From Streptomyces sp. NBC_01351 (GTDB lineage: Bacteria > Actinomycetota > Actinomycetes > Streptomycetales > Streptomycetaceae): DNA of 64,000 bases. Both the position numbers and the translations under genes were made by a program. Position 1 is the first letter of the stretch, and each line of letters begins with the position of its first letter. The notes under the pieces are model-generated. The model was given only the letters and a program-made list of their open reading frames with translations, made no database searches and was not told the DNA's origin. Below, in pieces: positions 50,414 to 59,171 of the stretch. Location: NCBI RefSeq assembly GCF_036237315.1, contig NZ_CP108356.1, forward strand, positions 7,569,501-7,633,500, written 5' to 3'.

Positions 50414-51952
50414 ATGTCCCACTCCCCGGACCACGTGCTCGTGGACCCGCCCGCAGGTCGTCTCCGCGGGGCGGTGGAGGGCGGTCTCGCCGTCTTCCGG
50501 GCCGTGCCCTACGCCGAACCGCCGGTGGGGGACCTGCGCTGGAGGCCCGCTCGTCCGCACCCCGGCTGGAGCGGTGTCCGGGATGCCACCGCGGACGGAC
50601 CGAGCGCTCCGCAGATGTACCGGGAGGAAGGTGACCCGGTGCTCGGTGGACACGGATCGCCGCCCTTCGACGAGGACTGCCTGACCCTCAACATCTGGAC
50701 GCCGGCCCCGGACGCCGCCCGTCGGCCCGTACTCGTATGGATCCACGGCGGCGGGTTCGTCTCCGGCTCGGGCTCGCTGCCCGGCTACTCCGGCGCGACC
50801 TTCGCGCGCGACGGTGACCTCGTGGTCGTGAGCATCAACTACCGCATCGGGCCCCTGGGTTACCTCTACTTCGGTCCTCAGGGCGATGTGGACGAGGGTG
50901 GCAACCACTGGCTCACCGACCAGCTCGCGGCCCTCCGCTGGGTGAAGGAGAACATCGCCTCCTTCGGTGGCGACCCGGACCGCATCACGGTCGCCGGCCA
51001 GTCCGGTGGCGCCGTGTCCACGGCCGCCCTCGCCGGACACCCCCGGGCCCAGGGCCTGATCCGGCGGGTCATCCTGCAGAGTCCGCCCTTCGGGCTGGAA
51101 CTCCCCGGCCCGGACGAATACCTCGAACGCACCGCCGCCTACCTGGACCTGGCCGGTGCCAAGGACGTGGACGAACTCCGCGCCCTCCCCTGGCAGGCCC
51201 TGATCGGAGCGGGCGCCGGACTGTTCGCCCAGACGATGCGTTGGGGGTACTGGCCGACCCCCTTCCTGCCCGTGATCGACGGGGTCACCCTGCACCAGCA
51301 CCCCGCCGAGGCCCTGCTGCGCGCCGGGGCGGCCGGCATCGACGTCATGATCGGGTGGACGCGGGAGGAGGCCAACTTCGGCTTCGCCCTCGACGAGGGG
51401 TACGCCGCCGCCACCCGCGACCAGGTCACGGACCGGATCGCGGAGACCTTCGGCGGACCGGTGGCGGCCGAGGTGTACGCGGCCTACGAGCGGGCCCGCC
51501 CCGGAGCCCGCGCGGCCGATGTCCTCATGGACCTCATCACCGACGAGCTCTTCCGCGTCCCCGCCGTCCGCCTGGCCGAGGCCAGGGCCGAGGCGGGGCG
51601 GCCGGTGTGGGCGTACCAGTTCGACCTTCCGACCCCTGCGCACGAGGGCCGGCTCGGCGCCGCTCACTGCCTGGAGCTCCCCTTCGCCTTCGACAACTTC
51701 GACCAGTGGTCGCACGCGCCCTTCCTGGCCGGGCTCGATCCCGCCGTCCGCGACGGCCTGGCGCACACCATGCACGAGGCGTGGATCGCCTTCGTCCGCT
51801 CGGGCGACCCGAACCATCCGGGCATGCCGACGTGGGACCCGTACGACACGAGGACCCGCACCACGATGCGCTTCGACTCGGTCGTGACGGCCCTCGGCGA
51901 CCTCGCCGGCGCCTCCCGCCTCCTCCACGGGCCCGGGAGCCCGTCCGCGTAG
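50414..51952 (+). CDS. Type-B carboxylesterase (cytosolic)
   Basis: 512 residues from ATG 50414 with AGGAAGGA upstream; no signal peptide. Carboxylesterase landmarks: VPYAEPPVGDLRW, EDCLTLNIWTP, HGGGFVSGSGS (oxyanion), nucleophile GQSGGAVST, GWTREEANFGF with the acidic residue, and the His region GAAHCLELPFAF. It probably hydrolyses esters imported by neighbours. It precedes the lacI gene by 86 bp and shares the cluster with another esterase and an alpha/beta-hydrolase. Confidence 0.87.
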   Translation: MSHSPDHVLVDPPAGRLRGAVEGGLAVFRAVPYAEPPVGDLRWRPARPHPGWSGVRDATADGPSAPQMYREEGDPVLGGHGSPPFDEDCLTLNIWTPAPDAARRPVLVWIHGGGFVSGSGSLPGYSGATFARDGDLVVVSINYRIGPLGYLYFGPQGDVDEGGNHWLTDQLAALRWVKENIASFGGDPDRITVAGQSGGAVSTAALAGHPRAQGLIRRVILQSPPFGLELPGPDEYLERTAAYLDLAGAKDVDELRALPWQALIGAGAGLFAQTMRWGYWPTPFLPVIDGVTLHQHPAEALLRAGAAGIDVMIGWTREEANFGFALDEGYAAATRDQVTDRIAETFGGPVAAEVYAAYERARPGARAADVLMDLITDELFRVPAVRLAEARAEAGRPVWAYQFDLPTPAHEGRLGAAHCLELPFAFDNFDQWSHAPFLAGLDPAVRDGLAHTMHEAWIAFVRSGDPNHPGMPTWDPYDTRTRTTMRFDSVVTALGDLAGASRLLHGPGSPSA

Positions 51953-51974
51953 CGGCTGCCGCCGCCCCCACCCC

Positions 51975-51986
51975 TAACTCGTGTAA
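51975..51986. promoter_or_regulatory. LacI-type operator before the lacI gene
   Basis: TAACTCGTGTAA (TTACACGAGTTA on the other strand), 52 nt upstream of the lacI ATG. It fits autoregulation. Confidence 0.55.
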
Positions 51987-52038
51987 CCTAAAAGTGGAAG
52001 GTAAGAGCGAGCGACTCAAAGGATCGTCGAGGGACGTC

Positions 52039-53046
52039 ATGACCAAAGACACTCAGGTCCCCGCGTCCATCACCAGCGCGGACGTGGCCCGCCTCGCCGG
52101 AGTGTCACGGGCCACCGTCTCCTTCGTCCTCAACGACACCCAGGGCCACCGGGTCAGCGCGAGCACCCGCGCCCGGGTGCTCGACGCGGCCAAGCAGCTC
52201 GGCTACGTACCGCACGCCGCGGCCCGCTCCCTGCGGGCGGGGCGCAGCAACCTGGTCCTGATGCCCGCCTCGATCTCCGCGGTCGGCCGGCTCGTCAGCG
52301 ACTGGGTCGACGACCTGCACAGCGAGCTCGACCAGCGCGGCTACACGGCCGTCCTGCACGCCGGCCGCTTCGCCGACCCCCTCGACGCCGCCCGGGCCTG
52401 GGCCGAACTGCGCCCGGCGGCCGTCGTCGCCCTCGACGGCGACCGCTTCACCCCCCAGGCGGCGGAAGTCCTGGCCCGCGCCGGGGTCCGCGGCATGCTG
52501 GCCTTCGCGTCCCACCCCGTCGAGGGCGTGCACACCATCGTCTTCGACCACGCCCGCATCGGCGCCACGGCAGCCGAGCACCTCATCGCCCGCGGCCGGA
52601 CCAGGATCGGCGTGGTCATGCCCCTGGAACGCGGCCTCGGCGCCCTCGCCCAACCCCGCCTCGCGGGAGCGGAGTCGGTCGCGGCCCGGCACATGGCCAC
52701 CGTCATGCCCGTGGAGCTGGCCTACACGCGGGACTCCGCGACGGCCCTGGCCCGCCGGTGGCCGAGCCTTGGCCTGGACGCGGTCTTCGCCTACAACGAC
52801 GAGTACGCGGCCCTGCTCATGCACGCACTCCGGGCCGAGGGCATCGCCGTGCCGGACGACGTCGCCGTCGTCGGCTCCGACGACCTCGTCCTGTCCGCGC
52901 TCCAGGAGCCCCCGCTCACCACGATCCGCCTGGACCTGCCGTCGCCGGCCCTGATCGCGGACACGGTGCACGCCCTGATCGAGACGGGATCGGCGCCGCT
53001 GGTCCCGCCGGTGGAAGCGGTACTCGTCCACCGAGGGACCTCCTGA
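52039..53046 (+). CDS. LacI-family transcriptional regulator
   Basis: 335 residues from ATG 52039. HTH and hinge: SADVARLAGVSRATVSFVLND, RVSASTRARVLDAAKQLGYVPHAAARSLRAG. The periplasmic-binding-like effector domain follows (LVLMPASISAVG, DHARIGATAAEHLIARGRTRIGVV, VFAYNDEYAALLMHAL, VAVVGSDDLVLSALQEPPLTTIR). Four TTACACGTGTAA-like sites around it define a likely local regulon of transporter, nucleotidase and esterases. The inducer is unknown. Confidence 0.9.
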   Translation: MTKDTQVPASITSADVARLAGVSRATVSFVLNDTQGHRVSASTRARVLDAAKQLGYVPHAAARSLRAGRSNLVLMPASISAVGRLVSDWVDDLHSELDQRGYTAVLHAGRFADPLDAARAWAELRPAAVVALDGDRFTPQAAEVLARAGVRGMLAFASHPVEGVHTIVFDHARIGATAAEHLIARGRTRIGVVMPLERGLGALAQPRLAGAESVAARHMATVMPVELAYTRDSATALARRWPSLGLDAVFAYNDEYAALLMHALRAEGIAVPDDVAVVGSDDLVLSALQEPPLTTIRLDLPSPALIADTVHALIETGSAPLVPPVEAVLVHRGTS

Positions 53047-53100
53047 CTGTCGGCCCTGCCCGGGACCGGGTCTGGCCGGAGGCCGACCCGGGCCACAGTC
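53045..53100 (+). terminator. Hairpin terminator after lacI
   Basis: GACTGT (53045-53050) pairs with ACAGTC (53095-53100), and GCCCGGG with CCCGGGC inside, with an asymmetric loop. It sits between lacI and the convergent PAP2 gene. Confidence 0.45.
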
Positions 53101-53110
53101 CTTTCGAGTC

Positions 53111-53821
53111 CTAGGCGTCGGCGTCGGCGCGGGCGTCTTCGCGGGCACGTTCGCGGGCCAGGGCGGGCCGGAAGAGCCACCAGGTCAGCAGCCCGGCCCC
53201 CGCCCCGGCGGCGGCGCCGGCCGCCGTGTCGGTGAGCCAGTGCGCGTGGAGCCACGTACGGCTCCACATCATGGCCAGCGTGAAGACCGCGCCGCCGATC
53301 CACCACGCCCGCCGCCGGGCAGCCGGAACGAGCAGGACGCCGACGGCCACCACGAGCAGCGCCGCCGTCGCCGCGTGGCCGGACGGGAAGGAGCCGTGGT
53401 CGACGCGGACCAGGGGGTTCGCCGGGCGCGGCCGGTCCACCAGGTGCTTGAGCCCCTGCACGACGAGCAGGTTGCCGCCGAAGTACGCGGCGAGCAGGAA
53501 GCCGGCCGAGACCAGGCGCCGGCGCACCAGCAGCAGGGTCAGCAGGGCGAGCGGGACGAGGGCGCCGACGGGGCCGCCGAACCAGTTCAGGGCCGTGGCG
53601 ACGGCCTGGTAGAGCCCCTCGTGCGGGCCGCCCATCCAGGTCAGCCAGCGCTCGTCCATGCCCTGGAAGGGCGGATCCGTGACGTTCGAGCGGACGATGA
53701 GCGCCGACACCCCGGCGGCTCCCAGGAGCACGAGGGCCAGGGCGAGGACGCCCGTGCCGCGCGTCGCCTCGGGGCTGTGGGGTCTGGAGGAGGGGCGGAT
53801 GGTCGCCGGATTGCTGGACAT
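53111..53821 (-). CDS. PAP2-family membrane phosphatase
   Basis: 236 residues, six helices. The three PAP2 motifs are KHLVDRPRP, FPSGH and SRTWLHAHWLTD with catalytic His residues. Such enzymes hydrolyse undecaprenyl or phosphatidic pyro/phosphates outside the membrane. N-terminal Ser/Pro-rich tail before the first helix. Transcribed convergently with lacI and away from the hydrolase, so probably independent. Confidence 0.9.
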   Translation of the reverse strand: MSSNPATIRPSSRPHSPEATRGTGVLALALVLLGAAGVSALIVRSNVTDPPFQGMDERWLTWMGGPHEGLYQAVATALNWFGGPVGALVPLALLTLLLVRRRLVSAGFLLAAYFGGNLLVVQGLKHLVDRPRPANPLVRVDHGSFPSGHAATAALLVVAVGVLLVPAARRRAWWIGGAVFTLAMMWSRTWLHAHWLTDTAAGAAAGAGAGLLTWWLFRPALARERAREDARADADA

Positions 53822-53892
53822 GACTGCCTTTCGCGGCCGCGGGGATGGCCAGGGGGATGGCCGCGGCTCCTGGATGCCGTGCGGGGGTGGGT

Positions 53893-53918
53893 GGGGGCGC
53901 GGCCAGTGCCGCGCCCCC
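53893..53918 (-). terminator. Terminator of the alpha/beta-hydrolase gene
   Basis: GGGGGCGCGGC (53893-53903) and GCCGCGCCCCC (53908-53918): perfect 11-bp stem, CAGT loop, 22 nt past the hydrolase stop. Confidence 0.7.
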
Positions 53919-53940
53919 GGTGGAGAACCGTGCGGGGAGG

Positions 53941-54909
53941 TCAGGCCCGGGCGCCGAGGTGCCCGGCCAGGAAGGCCACGCTGTCCGCGACGATCGAGAC
54001 GATGTCCGGCGAGCCGAGGAAGATGTGGTCGGCGCCCTCCACGGGCTGCAGGGTGACCTCGCCCCCGGCGCGCGTCAGCGCCTCGGCGAGGGACTCGCTC
54101 TGGCTGTACGGGACCAGGCCGTCCCGGGTCCCGTGCACCAGCAGGAACGGCGGCGGGGTCGCACCCTGCGAGCCCTCGGCGTACGTCACCGGGCTCGCGG
54201 CCCGTGCCAGCGCCGGGAACCCGGAAGCCGACGCGGGGGCGCCCAGCAGGGCCTCGTAGGGGTCGGGGAACTCGATGCCCGAGGGCATCGGCGGCATCGG
54301 GTGCCCGGACAGGGCATCGAGGTCGGAGACGCCGTACCAGTCGACGACGGCCCGCACCCCGGTCTCGCCGGACCCGACGCCGTGCGTGCCCTCCAGCGCC
54401 GGGCCGTCCGGGCTGCCGGGGCCGACGAGACCGGCCAGCGCGGCCAGGTGACCGCCCGCCGACTCGCCCCAGACGCCGATGCGGTCCGGGTCCAGCCCCA
54501 GGGCGCCGGCGAAGTGCCGGACGTAGCGGATCGCGGCCTTCACGTCGTGCAGCTGTGCGGGGAAGGGGGCTTCGAGGCTGTGCCGGTAGTCGACGGAGAC
54601 CAGCGCGAGCCCGGCCCCCAGCACCGCACCGTGCAGCAGCGCCGCGGGCACGGTCGGCGGCGGGTAGCGGCGGTCGCCGTCCAGCCAGCCGCCGCCGTGG
54701 ATCCAGACCACCACGGGGAACGGCCCCTCGCCGGCGGGGACCTGCACGTCGAGCAGCCGGGGCCGGTAGCCGGGGGTGGTGGCGTACGTGACCCCGTGGA
54801 AGTGGCGCACGCCGTCCGTGCCCGTCACGGGCGGTACGGGGGCCTGGAAGGGCGGCGGGGGCCAGGTCATGTCGGCGATGTCGAACTCGGCCGGAGGGGA
54901 TTGGGTCAT
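53941..54909 (-). CDS. Alpha/beta-hydrolase (Bd-FAE/HSL-like esterase)
   Basis: 322 residues from ATG 54909 (GAAAGGG upstream). HSL/BD-FAE motifs: VVVWIHGGGWLDGDR, IRYVRHFAGALGLDPDRIGV, nucleophile GESAGGHLAAL, late acidic residue and HIFLGSP. It hydrolyses esters. A perfect TTACACGTGTAA lies 60 bp upstream, placing it under the nearby LacI. It is followed by a strong terminator, so monocistronic. Confidence 0.87.
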   Translation of the reverse strand: MTQSPPAEFDIADMTWPPPPFQAPVPPVTGTDGVRHFHGVTYATTPGYRPRLLDVQVPAGEGPFPVVVWIHGGGWLDGDRRYPPPTVPAALLHGAVLGAGLALVSVDYRHSLEAPFPAQLHDVKAAIRYVRHFAGALGLDPDRIGVWGESAGGHLAALAGLVGPGSPDGPALEGTHGVGSGETGVRAVVDWYGVSDLDALSGHPMPPMPSGIEFPDPYEALLGAPASASGFPALARAASPVTYAEGSQGATPPPFLLVHGTRDGLVPYSQSESLAEALTRAGGEVTLQPVEGADHIFLGSPDIVSIVADSVAFLAGHLGARA

Positions 54910-54968
54910 GGAAGCCCTTTCAATTTGTCCGAAATGCTTGCCGGGGGTGCCGGGGTAGGCGTAGCGTG

Positions 54969-54980
54969 TTACACGTGTAA
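54969..54980. promoter_or_regulatory. LacI-type operator, perfect palindrome
   Basis: TTACACGTGTAA, 60 bp upstream of the hydrolase ATG. On the minus strand TTGATT precedes it directly, so bound repressor would cover the -35 region. Confidence 0.7.
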
Positions 54981-55045
54981 TCAAGGACTCTAGCGACGCA
55001 TTTCCGCTGACTACAAGCCCTGAGGCGATTCAGCTTCCGGTCGAG

Positions 55046-55057
55046 TTACACGAGTCA
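55046..55057. promoter_or_regulatory. LacI-type operator, second hydrolase-side site
   Basis: TTACACGAGTCA, 77 bp from the site at 54969 (start to start), between the hydrolase and the ATP-binding protein gene. A half-matching copy that could allow looping. Confidence 0.5.
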
Positions 55058-55097
55058 CGCCAGCGGTCGCGGCGCCTTCCCTCCCCGGGAGCACGTC

Positions 55098-55592
55098 ATG
55101 TACGCCATGCAGGCCACGCACGCCACGCCCCTCAGCCCCGCCGCCGACGCCCCGGCCCCCGCCGTCCGCAGCTTCGTCCACTGGGTCACCGACCCCGTCG
55201 CCGCGCACGTCCCGCAGGTCAGGGCGCGGGTGCGGACCGTCCTCGACGGCTGGCGGATCTCCGTCGACGAGTCCGACAGCCTGCTGCTGGCCCTGAGTGA
55301 GCTCGTCGGCAACGTCGTCCGGCACGTCGGCGCCGGCCGGATGCGGGTCGCACTGACCTCCGGCGGGGGATGGCTGCGCCTGGAGGTGGCCGACCAGGGC
55401 GCCGGCCTGCCGCGACTGCCCTCCCCCCGCGCGGAGGGTGATCCGGAGGCCGAGGCCGGGCGCGGGCTGCTGATCGTGCAGCTGCTGGCGGCCGATCTGG
55501 GCGGCGAACTCACCGTCGTGGCAGCCGAGTTCGGGAAGGCGGTCCGACTGCGCATACCCGTCGGCCAAGCTCCCCGTATCGAGCAATGCTGA
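55098..55592 (+). CDS. Anti-sigma-like HATPase_c ATP-binding protein
   Basis: 164 residues. GHKL/HATPase_c_2 fold with LLLALSELVGNVVRH (N box), LEVADQGAGLPRL (G1) and EAGRGLLIVQLLAADLG (G2), lacking a DHp domain. Streptomyces has many such RsbW/SpoIIAB-like proteins acting as anti-sigma kinases or single-domain regulators. A LacI-type site 41 nt upstream could place it in the regulon. ATG 55098. Confidence 0.8.
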   Translation: MYAMQATHATPLSPAADAPAPAVRSFVHWVTDPVAAHVPQVRARVRTVLDGWRISVDESDSLLLALSELVGNVVRHVGAGRMRVALTSGGGWLRLEVADQGAGLPRLPSPRAEGDPEAEAGRGLLIVQLLAADLGGELTVVAAEFGKAVRLRIPVGQAPRIEQC

Positions 55593-55691
55593 CGGACGTC
55601 GAGCCGTTCGGCGCATCCTGCCCCCTCCCTGCCGCTGCCCTCTCCCTGCTGCTCCCCTCTCCCCGCTGCTCCCCGATCGAGGTGCCGCCCC

Positions 55692-57398
55692 ATGGAGCTC
55701 TCCCCTTCCGCGTACGCGGATTCCTTCTGCCGCGATCGGCTTCCGCCCTTCTCCCTCTGGCCCGAACTCCACTTCGAGCTACCGGAGTTGCAGTACCCGG
55801 ACCGGCTCAACTGCGCCCAGCGCCTGCTCGACGACGCCATCGAACGACTGGGCCCCGACCGCCCCTGCCTGCTCACCCCGACCGAGCGCTGGACTTACGG
55901 CGAGCTGCGACAGCGCGCCGACCAGGTCGCCCAGGTCCTCACCGAGGACTTCGGTCTGCGGCCCGGCAACCGGGTGCTGCTGCGCGGCCCCAACAACCCC
56001 TGGCTCGTGGCCACGTGGTTCGGGATCCTCAAGGCTGGCTGCGTGGCCGTCACCACGATGCCGCTGCTGCGCGCCACAGAGCTCGCCGAGCTCGCCGAGA
56101 TCAGCCGGCCCGCCCTCGCCGTGTGCGACCACCGCTACACCGAGGAACTGGACGCGGCCTCCCGCTCCGCCGGCGCGCCCGACCTGCCCGTCCTCGCCTA
56201 CGGGAGCCCCGGGCCCGACGACCTGACCGCACGCTGCGCGGCCAAGGAGGGCCGCTTCAGCACCGTGGGCACGGCCGCCGACGACGTGGCACTGATCGCG
56301 TTCACCTCCGGGACCACCGGCCGACCCAAGGCGACCCTGCACTTCCACCGCGACGTCCTCGCCAACGCCGACACCTTCTCCCGGCACGTCCTGAAGCCCC
56401 TCCCGGACGACGTCTTCACCGGCACGCCACCGCTCGCCTTCACCTTCGGGCTCGGCGGACTGGTGGTCTTCCCGCTCTCCGTCGGAGCCTCGACCCTGCT
56501 GGTCGAGCAGGGGACACCGGAGCAGCTGGCCGACCTGGTCGAGGCCCACCGCGTCACCGTGCTCTTCACGGCGCCCACCGCTTACCGCGCGATCTTGGCG
56601 GCCGGGGCAGTGGACCGGCTCGCAGGGCTGCGGCGCTGCGTCTCAGCCGGAGAACCGCTGCCCGCCTCCGTGTGGCACGAGTTCCACGCGGCGACCGGCC
56701 TGCGCATCATCGACGGCATCGGCGCCACCGAGATGCTGCACGTCTTCATCTCCGCCGCGGACGAGGACATCCGGCCAGGGTCCACCGGCCGCCCCGTCCC
56801 CGGGTACCGCGCCGCCGTCGTCGACGAGCAGGGCCTACCCGTACCCGACGGACAGCCCGGACTGCTGGCCGTCACGGGCCCCACCGGCTGCCGCTACCTC
56901 GCGGACCCGCGCCAGGCCTCGTACGTCAGGAACGGCTGGAACATCACCGGCGACACCTATGTCCGCGACGCGGAGGGCTACTTCTGGTACGTGGCCCGCA
57001 GCGACGACATGATCGTCTCCTCCGGCTACAACATCGCGGGCCCCGAGGTCGAGAAGGCCCTCGCCACCCACCCGCACGTGGCGGAATGCGGTGTCGTCGG
57101 TGCCCCGGACGAGCGGCGCGGCATGCTCGTCAAGGCGTACGTGGTCCTGCGCGCCGGGGTCCCGGCCGACGCGGCGACGGCCCGCGAGCTCCAGGCCCAC
57201 GTCAAACGGGCCATCGCCCCGTACAAGTACCCGAGGGCGGTGGAGTTCGTGACGGAACTCCCGCGCACCGGCACCGGCAAGCTCCGGCGCGGCGAACTGC
57301 GGACACGCGCCCGGACGACCACCGCACCCGCGACACCCCCGCGGCCCGCCCGCGAACCCCCGCCCACCGGCGTGGCCGCGGCGCCGCTCACGACCTAG
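55692..57398 (+). CDS. Benzoate-CoA-ligase-like AMP-dependent synthetase
   Basis: 568 residues. Adenylate-forming motifs: IAFTSGTTGRPKATLHFHRD (P-loop), DGIGATEMLHVF, LAVTGPTGCRYL, GDTYVRDAEGYFWYVARSDDMIVSSGYNI and PRTGTGKLRRGEL with the late catalytic Lys. Overall pattern fits the 2-aminobenzoate/benzoate-CoA ligase group. The C-terminal about 35 residues are Pro/Thr-rich and outside the fold. It would activate an aromatic acid to its CoA thioester; no degradation genes are adjacent. Confidence 0.82.
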   Translation: MELSPSAYADSFCRDRLPPFSLWPELHFELPELQYPDRLNCAQRLLDDAIERLGPDRPCLLTPTERWTYGELRQRADQVAQVLTEDFGLRPGNRVLLRGPNNPWLVATWFGILKAGCVAVTTMPLLRATELAELAEISRPALAVCDHRYTEELDAASRSAGAPDLPVLAYGSPGPDDLTARCAAKEGRFSTVGTAADDVALIAFTSGTTGRPKATLHFHRDVLANADTFSRHVLKPLPDDVFTGTPPLAFTFGLGGLVVFPLSVGASTLLVEQGTPEQLADLVEAHRVTVLFTAPTAYRAILAAGAVDRLAGLRRCVSAGEPLPASVWHEFHAATGLRIIDGIGATEMLHVFISAADEDIRPGSTGRPVPGYRAAVVDEQGLPVPDGQPGLLAVTGPTGCRYLADPRQASYVRNGWNITGDTYVRDAEGYFWYVARSDDMIVSSGYNIAGPEVEKALATHPHVAECGVVGAPDERRGMLVKAYVVLRAGVPADAATARELQAHVKRAIAPYKYPRAVEFVTELPRTGTGKLRRGELRTRARTTTAPATPPRPAREPPPTGVAAAPLTT

Positions 57399-57404
57399 CC
57401 CGAC

Positions 57405-57422
57405 GCCCACGCCGCGGTGGGC
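57405..57422. terminator. Short hairpin between convergent genes
   Basis: GCCCAC (57405-57410) pairs with GTGGGC (57417-57422) around GCCGCG, between the CoA-ligase and DMT-transporter stops. Confidence 0.4.
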
Positions 57423-57456
57423 AATCCGCGGTACGGCGCGAGGATCCGCCGGGGCG

Positions 57457-58311
57457 TCACGGCGCCCCTTCGCCCGCCCGGGCCAGGGCCAGTACGCCCG
57501 CGCAGACCAAGGCCACGCCCAGCAGTTGGGGGAGCAGCCACCAGCCCGAGCGCAGGTGTTCCTCGTAGAGCAGCACGCCCAGCGCGACGCTGATGCTCGC
57601 GTCCCCGAGGGTCAGTGCCGGCTGGGAGGCGACAAGCGGGCCGCCCTGCATGGCGTGTTCGAGCAGCAGCAGGGCGCAGATGCCGGTGGCGCCGAAGGCG
57701 TACGTCTCCCAGGCGGTCAGGAACGCGCCGAGACCGCCCTCGTCCAGGACGTGCACCGCGGACTTCATCAAGGCCGCCGTGAGCGCGTAGCAGACGGCGG
57801 TGGCCGCGCCGAGGCAGCCGGCCCGGGCCCGGCCCGGCGGGCGCCGCAGGCCGGCCGCGGCCAGGGCGGCGACGGCCGCCGCGCATGCCACCAGGGCCAG
57901 GATCCACCGGTCGAGGGGGACGTCCGTACGGTTCCCCGCGGGCGAGGCCGCCGCCATCGCGATCCCGAGCCCGGCCACCAGCACCGCCACGGCCAGCCAC
58001 AACGCCCCCGGCAACCGCCGGCGCCCCAGCAGCGAGGCGATCAGCAGGGCGAGGGGCAGCTCCAGCACGAACAGGGGCTGTACGAGGGCCAGCGGACCAG
58101 TGCCCAGGGCCACGGCCTGGCCGACCCCGGCCGCGATGACCGCGAGGATCCCGCCGATCCACACCGGGCGCCGCAACAGGTCCAGGATCAGGCCGAAGCG
58201 GAAGCCGTCGCTCTGCGGCACGGTGAGCGCGGCCCGTCGCTGGAGGACTGTGGCGAGGGCGTTGGACAACGCCGCGAACAGTGCGAAGAAGACCGGCAGG
58301 ACGAGGCCCAT
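57457..58311 (-). CDS. DMT-family (EamA-like) transporter
   Basis: 284 residues from ATG 58311, about nine to ten helices (LVLPVFFALFAALSNALATV, IGGILAVIAAGVGQAVALG and others) with internal duplication. LVQPLFVLELPLALLIASLL and TLGDASISVALGVLLYEEHL are typical of DMT permeases. It ends a minus-strand run with two ATP-grasp ligases upstream; export of their product is conceivable but unproven. Confidence 0.82.
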   Translation of the reverse strand: MGLVLPVFFALFAALSNALATVLQRRAALTVPQSDGFRFGLILDLLRRPVWIGGILAVIAAGVGQAVALGTGPLALVQPLFVLELPLALLIASLLGRRRLPGALWLAVAVLVAGLGIAMAAASPAGNRTDVPLDRWILALVACAAAVAALAAAGLRRPPGRARAGCLGAATAVCYALTAALMKSAVHVLDEGGLGAFLTAWETYAFGATGICALLLLEHAMQGGPLVASQPALTLGDASISVALGVLLYEEHLRSGWWLLPQLLGVALVCAGVLALARAGEGAP

Positions 58312-58361
58312 GCCCCGATCCTCAACGATGCCCGCGTCGGCCGGGGCCGCGACACCCGCGC

Positions 58362-59171
58362 CTATCGGGTGGCGCGGGTCCGCCCGGTCGCGCGCCGCAG
58401 GGCCAGCGCCGCCAGGGCCTCGGGGGCGCCCGCTTGGCCGCGGATGCCCGGGAAGGCGTTGACGTCCACGATCAGCGGCTTCCCGCCCCCCACGTCGATG
58501 ATGTCCACCCCGTACACCTCCAGGGAGAACACGGCGCCGGTCTCCCGCACCAGATCGGCCCAGCCGGCCGGCAGCTCGTCCAGGGGCAACGGCCGGGTGG
58601 GCCCACGGCCCCCGGGTGAAAGCTCGGAACGGCGCAGCGCGCAGAAGACCCGGTCCCCGATCGCCCAGAGTTTGTGGTCCCAGCCGCTGTTCGGGGCGAA
58701 CTCCTGCACCACGACCGGCTCGTGCGGCCAGTCCCGTGCCAGCCGGCCCAGCCGGGTGCCGTCGTCCACCCGGGCCACCAGATCCCCCCGGCGGCTGCGC
58801 CGGCTCTTGACCACCACCGGGCCGGACAGCGCGGCGCCGGGCGCCCACGCCGAGAGGGAGTCGTGGGTACGGGTCTCGGCGAAGGGCAGGCCGGCCCCCA
58901 GTGCGAGCTCCGCCATCCGGGTCCGGTCCTGGCACAGCGCGGTGGCTGCCGCGGAGTTGACCACGGCCGCGCCCCGCTGCTCCAGCTCCCGCGCGAGCTC
59001 CAGTGCCCGCTCGGTGCGCGACTTCAGCAGGTAGACGTCGGCGGGGCGTGCGGGCGCCCCGTCCCGCGCCGCCGGATCGAGCACCCCGACGGTGTGCTCC
59101 GGTGCCAGCAGGGCGGTGGCGGCCGCGAGCAGCGTATGCCCGGGATCCGGGGTGATCAGGCCGATCCTCAC
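58362..59171 (-). CDS. ATP-grasp ligase 2 (RimK-like)
   Basis: 269 residues from GTG 59171. ATP-grasp core: PVVVKSRRSRRGDLVARV, VVVQEFAPNSGWDHKLW, FCALRRSE, GAVFSLEVYGVDIIDVGGG then LIVDVNAFPGI (the Mg2+-binding Asp/Asn strand). Likely forms an amide bond through an acyl phosphate. The start overlaps the stop of ATP-grasp ligase 1 (GTGA), so the two are co-translated. Substrates unknown; no precursor peptide gene is evident nearby. Confidence 0.85.
   Translation of the reverse strand: MRIGLITPDPGHTLLAAATALLAPEHTVGVLDPAARDGAPARPADVYLLKSRTERALELARELEQRGAAVVNSAAATALCQDRTRMAELALGAGLPFAETRTHDSLSAWAPGAALSGPVVVKSRRSRRGDLVARVDDGTRLGRLARDWPHEPVVVQEFAPNSGWDHKLWAIGDRVFCALRRSELSPGGRGPTRPLPLDELPAGWADLVRETGAVFSLEVYGVDIIDVGGGKPLIVDVNAFPGIRGQAGAPEALAALALRRATGRTRATR

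Noticed and set aside
50054..51928. Long minus-strand open frame (624 codons) opposite the carboxylesterase
   Set aside because: It has no family motifs and is antisense to a complete esterase; high GC creates long shadow frames.
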